DNA of 64,000 bases from Sphingomonadales bacterium (GTDB lineage: Bacteria > Pseudomonadota > Alphaproteobacteria > Sphingomonadales > Sphingomonadaceae), in NCBI GenBank assembly GCA_009995225.1, contig JAACPW010000004.1, forward strand, positions 62,001 to 126,000, in the 5' to 3' direction. Under the pieces are notes generated by a model. That model saw only the letters and a list, made by a program, of their open reading frames with translations, searched no databases and was not told the origin of the DNA. Both the position numbers and the translations under genes were made by a program. Position 1 is the first letter of the stretch. Each line of letters opens with the position of its first letter. Shown here in pieces: positions 16,313 to 24,831 of the stretch.

Positions 16313-17565
16313 GCCGTCCGGTTCAACACGGCATTGAGTGGCTGCAAAAGCCAGGCAAGAAACGTCTGACGCTCAAGCACAATGTTGGCCTGAAGCGTCA
16401 TTCCTGCCTGCAGCGGGCTGGGGTCGCCGAACGCATCGATGCGCTGCCGATCAAGCGAGACTTTGATCCGGTAAACCGGCTCCTCGAACGGGAACGGGAT
16501 GTCTGTCTCACGCGGGTCGACTGCGATCCGCGAGATATTGGCCACCTTTCCGCCGAAGCTCCCGAAGCGCTGGTAGGGGAAAGCGTCATAGAGGAGCCGG
16601 GTTTCCTTCCCTGCTTCCACAAATCCAACCGCGCGGGTCGGGGCATACAGTTCGGCAACTAGCTCCGCACCGTCAGGCACGATTACCATCACGGGGCGGG
16701 ATGCGTTGACCGAGCGGCCCACGCCGGCAGCCAAGGCTGTCACCCGCCCGTCTATAGGCGCACTGATGATGTAGCTCTGTTCGCCCTCAAGCCTGGCTTG
16801 CTCCGCATTCAGCGCCTGCAAGCTCTCGCGGATTTGCGAGACGCCCTGTTCGGCCTCAATGGCGACGCTGGCGAGTTGAGCACGTGCCTGCTGCGCCTCA
16901 GAAGTTCTCGCGGTCAGCTGCTGGCGGAGGTTGGCAAGGCTCTGCTGTGATGACAGTAGGGTCTGGCGGCGACGCTCCAACTCGACCTTGGTGACGAACC
17001 CGCGTTCGACCACCGCTGTGACCTGATCGAACATCAGCTGATTCGAGGCAACCACCTGTTCCTGCAGCGCGATCTGATCGCGCAGGCTGAGCGCCTGCTG
17101 CTCGGCCGAGGCGATGATGGTGGTCAGCCGACCACGTTCGGCAGTCGCCCTACCGTCTGCCATTGCAACCTGAGCCTCGGTCAGCTGCTGCCTGGCGGCA
17201 AGCGCTCCAAGCCCCCTCCCAGCGACATCCCCGCCGCCGGTCGACCCGCGGTCCGAATTGATCACCAGAAGCCGATCGCCCTTGCGGACCAGCTGACCTT
17301 CCAGCACCGCAAGTTCGCTCACTACCCCGGGCTGCAGCGCCACGACCTTGGCACTGGGAACGCTGGTCACGAGCATCCCTGGCACGGTCTCGATCCGCGC
17401 GTATGTGCCGACGCTGACCCAGACAGCCGCAATTGCGATTATGCCAAAAAGCGAACCCGCAAACAGCTTAGTGGACAGCGGCTGAGTAAAGACGACTTCG
17501 CCGTGCAGGCGGTCGTTTTGCTGCTCAAGCGCTTCTATCCGGAATAACGTCAAGTGCGACCTCAC
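16309..17565 (-). CDS. HlyD-family periplasmic adaptor (CvaA/RaxA type)
   Basis: 418 aa from ATG at 17565. Residues ~35-58 (FAGSLFGIIAIAAVWVSVG) form one membrane anchor. A split lipoyl/barrel-sandwich domain follows (VVALQPGVVSELAVLEGQ). Residues ~130-250 form a long alpha-helical hairpin rich in Gln, Ala and Arg, and a beta-barrel ends the protein (IDGRVTALAAGVG). It joins the inner-membrane exporter to an outer-membrane TolC, for which no gene is present here. First gene of the operon. The promoter should lie in 17566-17750, but no clear -35/-10 pair stood out. Confidence 0.9.
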   Translation of the reverse strand: MRSHLTLFRIEALEQQNDRLHGEVVFTQPLSTKLFAGSLFGIIAIAAVWVSVGTYARIETVPGMLVTSVPSAKVVALQPGVVSELAVLEGQLVRKGDRLLVINSDRGSTGGGDVAGRGLGALAARQQLTEAQVAMADGRATAERGRLTTIIASAEQQALSLRDQIALQEQVVASNQLMFDQVTAVVERGFVTKVELERRRQTLLSSQQSLANLRQQLTARTSEAQQARAQLASVAIEAEQGVSQIRESLQALNAEQARLEGEQSYIISAPIDGRVTALAAGVGRSVNASRPVMVIVPDGAELVAELYAPTRAVGFVEAGKETRLLYDAFPYQRFGSFGGKVANISRIAVDPRETDIPFPFEEPVYRIKVSLDRQRIDAFGDPSPLQAGMTLQANIVLERQTFLAWLLQPLNAVLNRTA

Positions 17566-18103
17566 GTTTCAAACCAACATGAAGCTCACCGATGTCGGTC
17601 AATTAGGCAAATGAAAAATTTACACTTTTCTAGAATCGCAGAAATCTGCGCCTTTCGGCTGACAATTTCACACATGCACGAGACCCGATAAGCCGAAGTT
17701 GCGCACACGAATCGAATTGAGGCTAACCGACATCTAGCACCCAACTGGCAGGAACTTCGCGGCGTCTTTTCTCGCAAGCAGTTCACGGCTTTGGTGCCTC
17801 GGCGTCAGCAGGGCAGCGGTTGCTTTTCGATCGGCAGCTAATGTCTGAATCGGGGTCGGTTTCAGAATTTCCGCTGCTGGCACGAAACCCGTTGAAGCTG
17901 CCCGGCAGCTTTCGGGGCCGCGCACCGGTCCGGCTCATGACTGCTCATGGGTGGATAGCTGCCCTCATTCGCAAATTGCCCGACAGGATCGGTAGCACGG
18001 TACAGGAGTCGGTCATGGCAAAGGCGCGCACAATTGGATTGTATCTTGAGATGAATAGCCCCTCTTCCAAAGGCGGGACTCAATCTCTTAAATCTAAACA
18101 GGC
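17566..18103. other. Gene-free stretch with repeat copy 2
   Basis: 538 bp between the adaptor gene start and the 3' end of the ATP-grasp gene. Short ORFs here lack ribosome sites or recognisable content. The stretch holds the 51-bp repeat at 17908-17958 and presumably the export-operon promoter near its left end. It is probably the right border zone of the island, since genes to the right look chromosomal. Confidence 0.45.
17908..17958 (+). repeat. 51-bp interspersed repeat, copy 2
   Basis: Same length and orientation as copy 1 at 9968-10018; 38 of 51 bases agree, with near-perfect identity over ATGACTGC and TGGGTGGATAG. The two copies lie either side of the IS relic and the whole export operon. 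Confidence 0.55.
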
Positions 18104-19942
18104 TTATGGCTTCACTCGATAGTCGGAGGTCTGGATCGTGATCCAGCGCGCCAAATCTTGTGTCCGCAACCAAAGCGCATCGGCATGCGGCACGGAATTG
18201 GTCATCGCGTAGAAAGCTCGGGCCTGATCGGCGGTCATTCCCATCTCCTCGTAGTAATCAAGATAGAGCCGGTTTTCAGGCGCATCTTGGGCAAAGTCGG
18301 CAGGCTCGCGCCCTAGTTGGTCTCGCCAGGAATGCACCGCGAGCATTGCACCGGGGTCCAGTGTTCGGCGCGTGCCAGCAAGAAACAGCTCGACGGCGCC
18401 CGATCGCACCGATCGGCCAGGGGGCACTCGGGTGGTTAGGCCAGCGGCACGGATTGCTCGGCCTAGCGTGAGATTCGCCAGATCATCGCTAGTCCCCGGC
18501 GCATCGGCAAACTCTAGCTCTTCCAGATCCGGAAACGAGGCCAGCATTGCGGCAAAGGCTTGAGGGCTGGCGGCATCAGTCGAGGCATCCAGCGCGGCTC
18601 GCTTGTTATCGATCACGCGGAACGGGCCGAACCGTGCGATCCCAGCTTGCTCAGCCGCGGTGTGCGGCGTTTGCGCAATGAAACGCCCTTTACGCTCGAT
18701 AATTGTCTCAGTGACGACAATGCCAGTGCTGCCGAAACGGGAATGTTTCGTGGCCAAGACCGCGGCCGAAGGCACACTGACGGACCGATCATCCACGCGC
18801 ACCCATCGCTGGCTGGCAGAATCCCATTTCTCGACCCAATCCACCTGTTCAACCACGCGCGGGCCCACCTGCGCATGGGTCGGTGCCTCAGGTATCAGCA
18901 GTGCAGCGGCAACAAGCAAGAGGGCAACGGCACGACCCATACCCGCGCCGATCGGAGGGTTCCATAGCCGCCCAAACTGACCTGCTTGAGTGCGAACGAA
19001 CTTATTGACAGCGGCTAGTGTTCGCACGTTTCTAAGCCTGTTGTCACTTTTGCGGCCCTGTGCGGAGAATTGGCGCGGGCTTCTGCGGTCGCGCAATGCC
19101 CGTTCAGCCTGCGCCACCCGGCCCGCCAGCCCTGCGGCGTTGACATTCTGAATCTCCAGCCCGGGATAGGCATTGCATTCTAGCACCTGCACCCCGCGGG
19201 CCTCGTCTATTACGAGATCGACCCCGACATAGCCCAACCCCAGCGCCGCCGAACAACGTCGCGCGGCCGCGACCGCTTCGTGCCAGAAGGGGATCGCCTC
19301 GCCGATCAGGCTCGCGCCCGTCGAGGGGTGAACTGCGATCTCGTCCTGCCCTAGCACGGCGCGGAAAATCGAGCCGCCCGCAAAGTCGATCGCTGCCCCC
19401 ACGGCCCCCTGATGCAGGTTCGCCCTGCCCCGCGATTCCACTGTCGGCAAGCGGGTCATTGCCATCAGCGGAATATCGCCAAAACAGATGATGCGGATAT
19501 CGGGAAGGCCATAGGGCACGAGCCGCGCAAAATCGGGATGGGTGCGTATGAGCGGCTCGAACAGCGCAGCATCCGCATTGCTGCCTTCCAGCGACAATTC
19601 ACCCGCCATAATGCGGCGCACGTGGCGCGTCAGCATTGCAGGGGTCAGCACCTCGCCGTTCAATTGTCGCCAGCCACCGTCGACCCGGCCATCAACCAAG
19701 ATGACGCCCTCTCCGCGTCGCCCGCGGTCGGGCTTGACCGCAAAGGCATCGGGAAGGCTGGTAAAATCGCAATTGGCGAGCGCGCCCTCATCCCCGATCA
19801 GAGCCAGGGTCGGCGGCACCGGCACCCCGGCAGCGGCAAGCCGTTCCTTGGTCTCGAACTTCTGGTTCACCCCCGTGATCGCTTCACGGGGGTTGAGCCG
19901 GGCGATGAGGGCGTTGCGACGATTCATTCCGAGAACGGGCAT
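18104..19942 (-). CDS. ATP-grasp (RimK-like) ligase fused to a membrane-anchored C-terminal domain
   Basis: 612 aa from ATG at 19942, with GGAGCC upstream. Residues 1-~285 match alpha-L-glutamate-ligase-like ATP-grasp proteins: GMNRRN start, DAFAVKPDRGRRGEGV phosphate-binding loop, and VQVLECNAYPGLEIQ metal-binding end. This class joins an amino acid to a carboxylate using ATP. A helix at ~337-352 (AVALLLVAAALLIPEA) is followed by ~255 residues resembling predicted periplasmic COG3904-type proteins (MLAVHSWRDQ, YLDYYEEMGM). A cytosolic ligase and a probably periplasmic domain in one chain is notable. It follows the 7TM gene, as in known ligase/7TM operons. Confidence 0.7.
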   Translation of the reverse strand: MPVLGMNRRNALIARLNPREAITGVNQKFETKERLAAAGVPVPPTLALIGDEGALANCDFTSLPDAFAVKPDRGRRGEGVILVDGRVDGGWRQLNGEVLTPAMLTRHVRRIMAGELSLEGSNADAALFEPLIRTHPDFARLVPYGLPDIRIICFGDIPLMAMTRLPTVESRGRANLHQGAVGAAIDFAGGSIFRAVLGQDEIAVHPSTGASLIGEAIPFWHEAVAAARRCSAALGLGYVGVDLVIDEARGVQVLECNAYPGLEIQNVNAAGLAGRVAQAERALRDRRSPRQFSAQGRKSDNRLRNVRTLAAVNKFVRTQAGQFGRLWNPPIGAGMGRAVALLLVAAALLIPEAPTHAQVGPRVVEQVDWVEKWDSASQRWVRVDDRSVSVPSAAVLATKHSRFGSTGIVVTETIIERKGRFIAQTPHTAAEQAGIARFGPFRVIDNKRAALDASTDAASPQAFAAMLASFPDLEELEFADAPGTSDDLANLTLGRAIRAAGLTTRVPPGRSVRSGAVELFLAGTRRTLDPGAMLAVHSWRDQLGREPADFAQDAPENRLYLDYYEEMGMTADQARAFYAMTNSVPHADALWLRTQDLARWITIQTSDYRVKP

Positions 19943-19944
19943 TG

Positions 19945-20709
19945 TCAGGCTCCTTTAGCGGCGCGGAAGCGTGCAAGTTCGGAGAAACGCAGGCCATTGT
20001 AGCGGCCCAACAGGATCATCAGGACGACTGCAATCAGCGGCAGAGCAAGTGGCGCTTCGGTCGCCAGCCACACCATCAGCGGAGCCGCCACCAGCATCTG
20101 GATCACCAGCGCGACGGCCAGCGTCATCGCGGTCATGCGTATCGCCTTGGTCGGGCCATCGGCCTCCCACGCGTTCCACCATCGCTCGACGATCAGCGCG
20201 GTTACGACCACGGGAAAGGCGCTGGCGAGCGCAGGCTGGTGAAATTGCAGCGCCATTGCGCCAAGCGCCGACACCACGATTGCGATCAACGTGCCAAGAA
20301 ATGCCACGCGCGACAGGTTAAGCCGTTTCAGGAAGGGCGCAGCGGCCATGCCAATCAAAATGGCCGTCGTCGAAATCACCGGCCCGGCAATCGGCCCGGA
20401 TTGCAGATAGGCCAGCGCCAGAAGCATCGGTGTGAACAGGCCGAAAGTCTTCCATCCCAGCACAGAACGCACGAACACCACCACCACGGCAGCCACGGGC
20501 ATCGTCAGGAGCAGGTGCACATCCGACAAGGCCCAGAGGCGCGACGGATCGCCGAACACAGCCATCACGCTGCTGGTGATGACATTCTGCGAGCGGTCAA
20601 ACAGCGTCCAGACAATCGCGCAAAAGGCGACACCCAATAAAACGGCTAAGGCATAGCCGGCGCGCCGCAGCGTGATATCGCCGGGCAGCGTCTGATCATC
20701 AGAACGCAT
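19945..20709 (-). CDS. 7TM membrane protein (transglutaminase-associated 7TM family)
   Basis: 254 aa from ATG at 20709, whose GGAGG ribosome site lies in the last codons of the upstream barrel gene (11-nt overlap). Seven hydrophobic segments are visible; the core VVVFVRSVLGWKTFGLFTPMLLALAY is the family signature of the 7TM domain usually fused to an inactive transglutaminase. Here the transglutaminase part is missing. In other bacteria this domain sits beside the ATP-grasp ligase, as here, and the pair is thought to make or export a peptide-like product. The product is unknown. Confidence 0.7.
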   Translation of the reverse strand: MRSDDQTLPGDITLRRAGYALAVLLGVAFCAIVWTLFDRSQNVITSSVMAVFGDPSRLWALSDVHLLLTMPVAAVVVVFVRSVLGWKTFGLFTPMLLALAYLQSGPIAGPVISTTAILIGMAAAPFLKRLNLSRVAFLGTLIAIVVSALGAMALQFHQPALASAFPVVVTALIVERWWNAWEADGPTKAIRMTAMTLAVALVIQMLVAAPLMVWLATEAPLALPLIAVVLMILLGRYNGLRFSELARFRAAKGA

Positions 20710-21700
20710 GGCTAGCCTCCAGTTCGAAACGGTAACCCGAACGGTCGAAGTCAGGGGTGTTGGAGTTACGGACAATGTAGCGCGCCTCGGCCGCGATCCG
20801 CCACGGGCCGGGGCTCCAGATCAGAGTAAGTTCCGGCCAGAACAGTTCGTCCTGGCGGGTGCCGCCCGTGGTCAGCACGCGGCCGCCGAAATCGAGTTGC
20901 TGATAGGACAGCTCACCGCGCACTCGCAGATCGCGGGCAATCGGCCGTTGGTAGCTTGCCTCGGCCAGCCAGCGGCTGAGATTGCGGCGCGCTTCGTCCG
21001 ACTTGATCTCGTCAAACCGGCCGCGCAGGAATGCATAGTGGTTAGCGCCGAAGCGATAGCGATATTCGCCGTCGACACGCATGCCACTGCCGGTCGATCC
21101 GACGGTGTCGTCGTAGCTGCGATCCCGCCAGCTTGCCCCGACAGCGACACGGTTTGCGCGGTCAAAACTGTGTTCGATCTCGCCGCCGAACTCCCATTCG
21201 TCGGTCGAGGTGAACTCAGCCGCCAGCAGGTTGTCGCTTCGTTCGCCGAAGGCGGCGACGGTTGTCGCATCGGACAGGTCGAACCGTGTCGTAAGCCGCG
21301 CCGAATTTTGCCAGCGGTCGATCCGATCCGGGTCTTCGAATTCAAGCCGGGTGGTAGCGTTGCGCAAGGTCACTTCGACATCGTCATTGGTCAATACCAA
21401 CGAGGGCGTTACAACTGCACCCAGCGCATTGCCGTCGATCACTTCGTCTTCGCCCGGCGCGGTCGAGCGGGCCGAAACGCCGCGCGCGGTGACACGCAAG
21501 CCAGGCTCCAGCCGCCAGCCCGAAACAGCCTTGCGGGCAGCCGCTTCCTCTTCTTCATCGATTTCGATGCCACTGCCCTGTTCGGGCTGATCGTTGCTGG
21601 TTTCTCCTGCGAAGGCGGCGGCGGCGAAGCAAAGCGCCGGGATGCAGAGCGCCAGCGCCTGCGCCAGTCTGGCGGTGATGAATGTGTTGGTGGGGTTCAC
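20699..21700 (-). CDS. Putative outer-membrane beta-barrel protein
   Basis: 333 aa from GTG at 21700, preferred for AGGAGC just upstream; a longer frame starts at 21730. Residues 1-~30 form a signal peptide ending in AAAAFA. The mature protein starts with an acidic linker (GIEIDEEEEAAARKA). Alternating polar and hydrophobic strands follow to the end, which finishes ELEASHAF with a terminal Phe, typical of outer-membrane barrels. First gene of the barrel-7TM-ligase operon; all three are translationally coupled. It may be the exit pore or surface anchor of that pathway. Confidence 0.7.
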   Translation of the reverse strand: MNPTNTFITARLAQALALCIPALCFAAAAFAGETSNDQPEQGSGIEIDEEEEAAARKAVSGWRLEPGLRVTARGVSARSTAPGEDEVIDGNALGAVVTPSLVLTNDDVEVTLRNATTRLEFEDPDRIDRWQNSARLTTRFDLSDATTVAAFGERSDNLLAAEFTSTDEWEFGGEIEHSFDRANRVAVGASWRDRSYDDTVGSTGSGMRVDGEYRYRFGANHYAFLRGRFDEIKSDEARRNLSRWLAEASYQRPIARDLRVRGELSYQQLDFGGRVLTTGGTRQDELFWPELTLIWSPGPWRIAAEARYIVRNSNTPDFDRSGYRFELEASHAF

Positions 21701-21868
21701 GATAATGCTCCTGCTGTGCACCGGCATCACGGCCGGTTCGAGGGAGCAAACGGGATGGCGGGTGCGCTTATTCCGGCATCTTCAACAAAAATTAATTGTG
21801 CAGATCGGCGGGAATAACGGGCACCGCCGGCCCGTTTGCATCGTGAACTTTCCCGCAGGAGACCCCCG

Positions 21869-22960
21869 ATGCTTATCCAGGAATTCGCCACCACCCCTGG
21901 CACCGATCGCACCCAGCGCCTCAGAATCCGACTTGATGCGGCAAAGCGGGCATTTACCACCCGCAATGTCGACCTGGGTGAAGCCACGCGGATCAGCCGC
22001 TCGGGCCGCAAGCCGCAGGCCGGCGATGTGATCCTTGCGCGGGTCACAGCGCTCGGTCAGCATCGCCGCATCGAAAATGTGCATGGCCGGCGCGGCGATC
22101 TGTATGTCGGGGACGAAATCATCGTCGCTTACGGCAACCGTTATGCGCCTGATCAGTTCGAGGCTTACGTGCCTGAAGACCTTGGCCCGTGCCATCTAGT
22201 GGCAGGCGGCGGGGTCGCGGCACGCGCCATGGCGCGCCACGCCGGAGTAAAGCCGGCTACGCAAATCGAAGTGGTTGGCGTTCTGACGCGGGCCGACGGA
22301 CGGGCAATCAACCTGGCCGAATTTGTCCGCGTTATCCCAACACGACTGCGTCCGGCGCGAGTAATTGCGGTGGTCGGCAGTTCAATGAATGCCGGCAAGA
22401 CTACCACGGTCGCAGGACTCGTCCACGGGCTGACCCGTGCGGGCTTCCGGGTCGGCGCCGCCAAATTGACCGGCACCGGATCAGGCGGCGATTTGTGGTC
22501 GATGCGCGATGCGGGCGCGATTGCGGCGGCCGACTTCACCGATGCGGGCCATGCCTCCACCTTCGGGGTCGCTTCGGGGGAGCTTGGCCAGATAACGCAA
22601 GGCCTGCTCGCCCACCTTGCCGGCGCCGAAGCGGATATTGCCGTGGTCGAGATTGCCGACGGGCTCCTCCATGCTGAAACTTCGCAATTGATTGCCATGG
22701 GTCATACGCGCGGCTGGTTTGACGCCTGCGTGTTTGCAGCCGCTGATGCGATGGGCGCGGCGTTTGGCTGCGGCTGGCTTGTGCAGCGTGGAATTGTCCC
22801 GTTGGCCGTATCGGGCCTGGTCTCGGCCTCCCCGCTTGCCGCGCGTGAAGCACAAGCGGCGACAGGAATTGCAATCGCCACGCTGGCCGAGTTGCGCGAT
22901 CCAATTGCTGCGGCGCGGATCGCCTTTAGCGAACCTGCCACTCAACAGGTCGCGGCATGA
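21869..22960 (+). CDS. P-loop NTPase of a DUF1611/MobB-like type
   Basis: 363 aa from ATG at 21869 with AGGAG 8 nt upstream. Residues ~1-165 form a beta-rich N-terminal domain (GDVILARVTALGQHRRIE). A P-loop domain follows with GSSMNAGKTT (Walker A, ~172-181) and VVEIADGLLHAE as the probable Walker B region. The GTGSGGDLWSMRDAGA stretch after the P-loop recalls DUF1611-type and MobB-type proteins, but I cannot assign it to either. It heads a four-gene plus-strand operon divergent from the barrel-7TM-ligase operon and overlaps the next gene by ATGA. Confidence 0.55.
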   Translation: MLIQEFATTPGTDRTQRLRIRLDAAKRAFTTRNVDLGEATRISRSGRKPQAGDVILARVTALGQHRRIENVHGRRGDLYVGDEIIVAYGNRYAPDQFEAYVPEDLGPCHLVAGGGVAARAMARHAGVKPATQIEVVGVLTRADGRAINLAEFVRVIPTRLRPARVIAVVGSSMNAGKTTTVAGLVHGLTRAGFRVGAAKLTGTGSGGDLWSMRDAGAIAAADFTDAGHASTFGVASGELGQITQGLLAHLAGAEADIAVVEIADGLLHAETSQLIAMGHTRGWFDACVFAAADAMGAAFGCGWLVQRGIVPLAVSGLVSASPLAAREAQAATGIAIATLAELRDPIAAARIAFSEPATQQVAA

Positions 22961-24012
22961 GCGCGGTGCCGCCGCTGCTGGTGGGCAAGCGCCGCCGGCT
23001 GGCAGCGTTGCTTGCACTGCTGGCTCTGGGCGAGGCGCTGCTTGCCGTGCTGTTTGCCGCCGCGCTTGACCGGGTGCTGGCCTCCGCCAACGCATCTTTG
23101 ATACCTTTGCTGGTCGCGGGCGGCTGCGCGGCGATGCTGGCGGTGAGCATGTTGCTGGCCCGTTGGGTTGGGGAAAACTTCGCACAGGACTTCGTGGCGG
23201 ATTGCCGCGCTGCCATCTTTGCCAAAGTCACCCGCCAAACCACCGTCGATCCCGCGGCAGCCAGCCGTGATGCACGATGGTTGACTGTGCTGCTCAACGA
23301 CATGGCGGCGCTGCGAAATTATGCGCTTCGTGGAACGGTCAGATTGTGGACAAGCGTGCTTGCAGGCGGCGCCGCAGCAGGATGGATCGCGCTGACCATG
23401 CCACTGCTGCGGCCCGCATTGCTACCGCTGCTGCTGGCAGCGAGCGGTATTATTGTGCTGCTGTGGCCGCTGACCCAAGCGATCACCGCCCAGCGCCGCG
23501 CACGCGGCAAGATCAACCGCTTCCTCATCCGCCGGGTGCGAGCCGAACTGGCAGGCGCAGTGTCGCCGAAGGGCCACGGGTTCCGCAAGCTGACCACACT
23601 GTCTGGTGAACTGTCTGACGCTTCCGTCCGGCGAGCGCGGCAAGCCGGCGTTATGGACGCAATTGCAACCTTTGCCGGACTGGCCGCAGCCCTTGCGGCT
23701 GTTTGGGAAGCGCACAATACCGCTGCTGGCCGCGCCGGCATTGCCGGAGCCTTGACGCTGCTTGGCTTTGTGGCCGCACGCTTGCTTGAGGCGGCCCGTG
23801 CGCTCCATGCCCGCGCCGGGGGACGGATCGCGCTGGTGCGGTTGGCACAACTACTTGATCCAGAGCCGAAGAATATCGCCCGCTTTGCCTTGCACACCTG
23901 GGCAGCGGGATGGAAACAGAAGGCAGCGGCCGTGCTGGGATCGTCTGGCCAAACGCCACGTCTTCCCGCCCCTGTTCATCCGACTGCCACTTCTCAGGAG
24001 CCCTCCAAATGA
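22957..24012 (+). CDS. ABC-transporter membrane domain without ATPase domain
   Basis: 351 aa. Five to six hydrophobic helices (LAALLALLALGEALLAVLF; LIPLLVAGGCAAMLAVSML; LLPLLLAASGIIVLLWPL; GALTLLGFVAARLLEA) in exporter-type order, including the cytosolic loop region FAKVTRQTTVDPAAASRD. The sequence ends after the last helix and a ~60-residue tail with no Walker A, signature or Walker B. No ATPase gene lies next to it. The stand-alone form suggests partnership with an ATPase encoded elsewhere, perhaps the preceding P-loop protein, or loss of transport function. Coupled by ATGA overlaps on both sides. Confidence 0.6.
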   Translation: MSAVPPLLVGKRRRLAALLALLALGEALLAVLFAAALDRVLASANASLIPLLVAGGCAAMLAVSMLLARWVGENFAQDFVADCRAAIFAKVTRQTTVDPAAASRDARWLTVLLNDMAALRNYALRGTVRLWTSVLAGGAAAGWIALTMPLLRPALLPLLLAASGIIVLLWPLTQAITAQRRARGKINRFLIRRVRAELAGAVSPKGHGFRKLTTLSGELSDASVRRARQAGVMDAIATFAGLAAALAAVWEAHNTAAGRAGIAGALTLLGFVAARLLEAARALHARAGGRIALVRLAQLLDPEPKNIARFALHTWAAGWKQKAAAVLGSSGQTPRLPAPVHPTATSQEPSK

Positions 24013-24830
24013 CGAACAGCGCTTTTCTCGCTTTCCGCGCTGCCACCGCCCCCGAAGTGCCCGGTTGCTTCATCGCCAATGCACGACCGGGGCAAAGCGT
24101 GCTTGTCGCCGTCCACGGCATCAGCCGCAACGCTGCCGAGATTGCCATGCGCTTTGCTGCCCATCCAGACTTTGCTCAAACCACGATCATCGCGCCGGTG
24201 TTCGACAAGGCGGGTTTTGGCCAATACCAGCAGCTGGAAGCGCGCAAGGCAGGGCAGACGCGCGCCGATACCGCGTTGATCGCGCTGCTGGATGCGTTGG
24301 CGGCGAGCGACGACCTGCCGACGGCCCACATCTCGCTGTTCGGCTTTTCCGGCGGGGCACAGATGGCGCACCGATTCGCCATGCTGCACCCGGACCGTGT
24401 GGCCCGGCTCTGCGTGGTCTCTGCGGGATGGTATGCCATGCCCGATCCGGCGATCGCTTGGCCTTATGGAATTGGCGATGGCGCCGGCGCGGCATTGGTG
24501 GGGCCGGAGTTCTTCGACATCCCGTCTACGGTGATCGTCGGCAACCGTGATACCCGCGTCGATGCCTCGGTGCGGCAGGACGTGCAGATTCTGGAGCACC
24601 AAGGCCGCAATCGCCTACGCCGGGCGCGCTGCTATGTCCGCGCCGCCGCCGCTTACGCTGAGCGCATGGGCACAGCCACTCGCCCGCAATTACTGACGCT
24701 CCATGGCGTGTCGCATGACTTCACCCAATGCGTGATCGAGGGCGACCTTATCACTGTCGCCGCACCAGTATTGCTGGACAGCAATGTTTCGTTTAACGGC
24801 CCCGCCGGGGCAAATCATAAAAGAGATTAA
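24009..24830 (+). CDS. Alpha/beta hydrolase
   Basis: 273 aa from ATG at 24009 (AGGAG upstream, ATGA overlap). The features of the fold are present: oxyanion-hole region VAVHGISRNA (~34-43), nucleophile elbow LFGFSGGAQMA (Ser within GFSGG), an acid near IVGNRDTRVD and the catalytic His probably in LHGVSHDF. No signal peptide, so it is likely cytosolic. Probably an esterase or peptidase; the substrate is unknown. Third gene of the P-loop/ABC operon, followed within 2 nt by the porin gene. Confidence 0.75.
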   Translation: MTNSAFLAFRAATAPEVPGCFIANARPGQSVLVAVHGISRNAAEIAMRFAAHPDFAQTTIIAPVFDKAGFGQYQQLEARKAGQTRADTALIALLDALAASDDLPTAHISLFGFSGGAQMAHRFAMLHPDRVARLCVVSAGWYAMPDPAIAWPYGIGDGAGAALVGPEFFDIPSTVIVGNRDTRVDASVRQDVQILEHQGRNRLRRARCYVRAAAAYAERMGTATRPQLLTLHGVSHDFTQCVIEGDLITVAAPVLLDSNVSFNGPAGANHKRD

Positions 24831-24831
24831 G

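Noticed and set aside
17586-17786. 66-codon minus-strand frame upstream of the HlyD gene
   Set aside because: No ribosome site, biased composition, and it occupies the expected promoter region.
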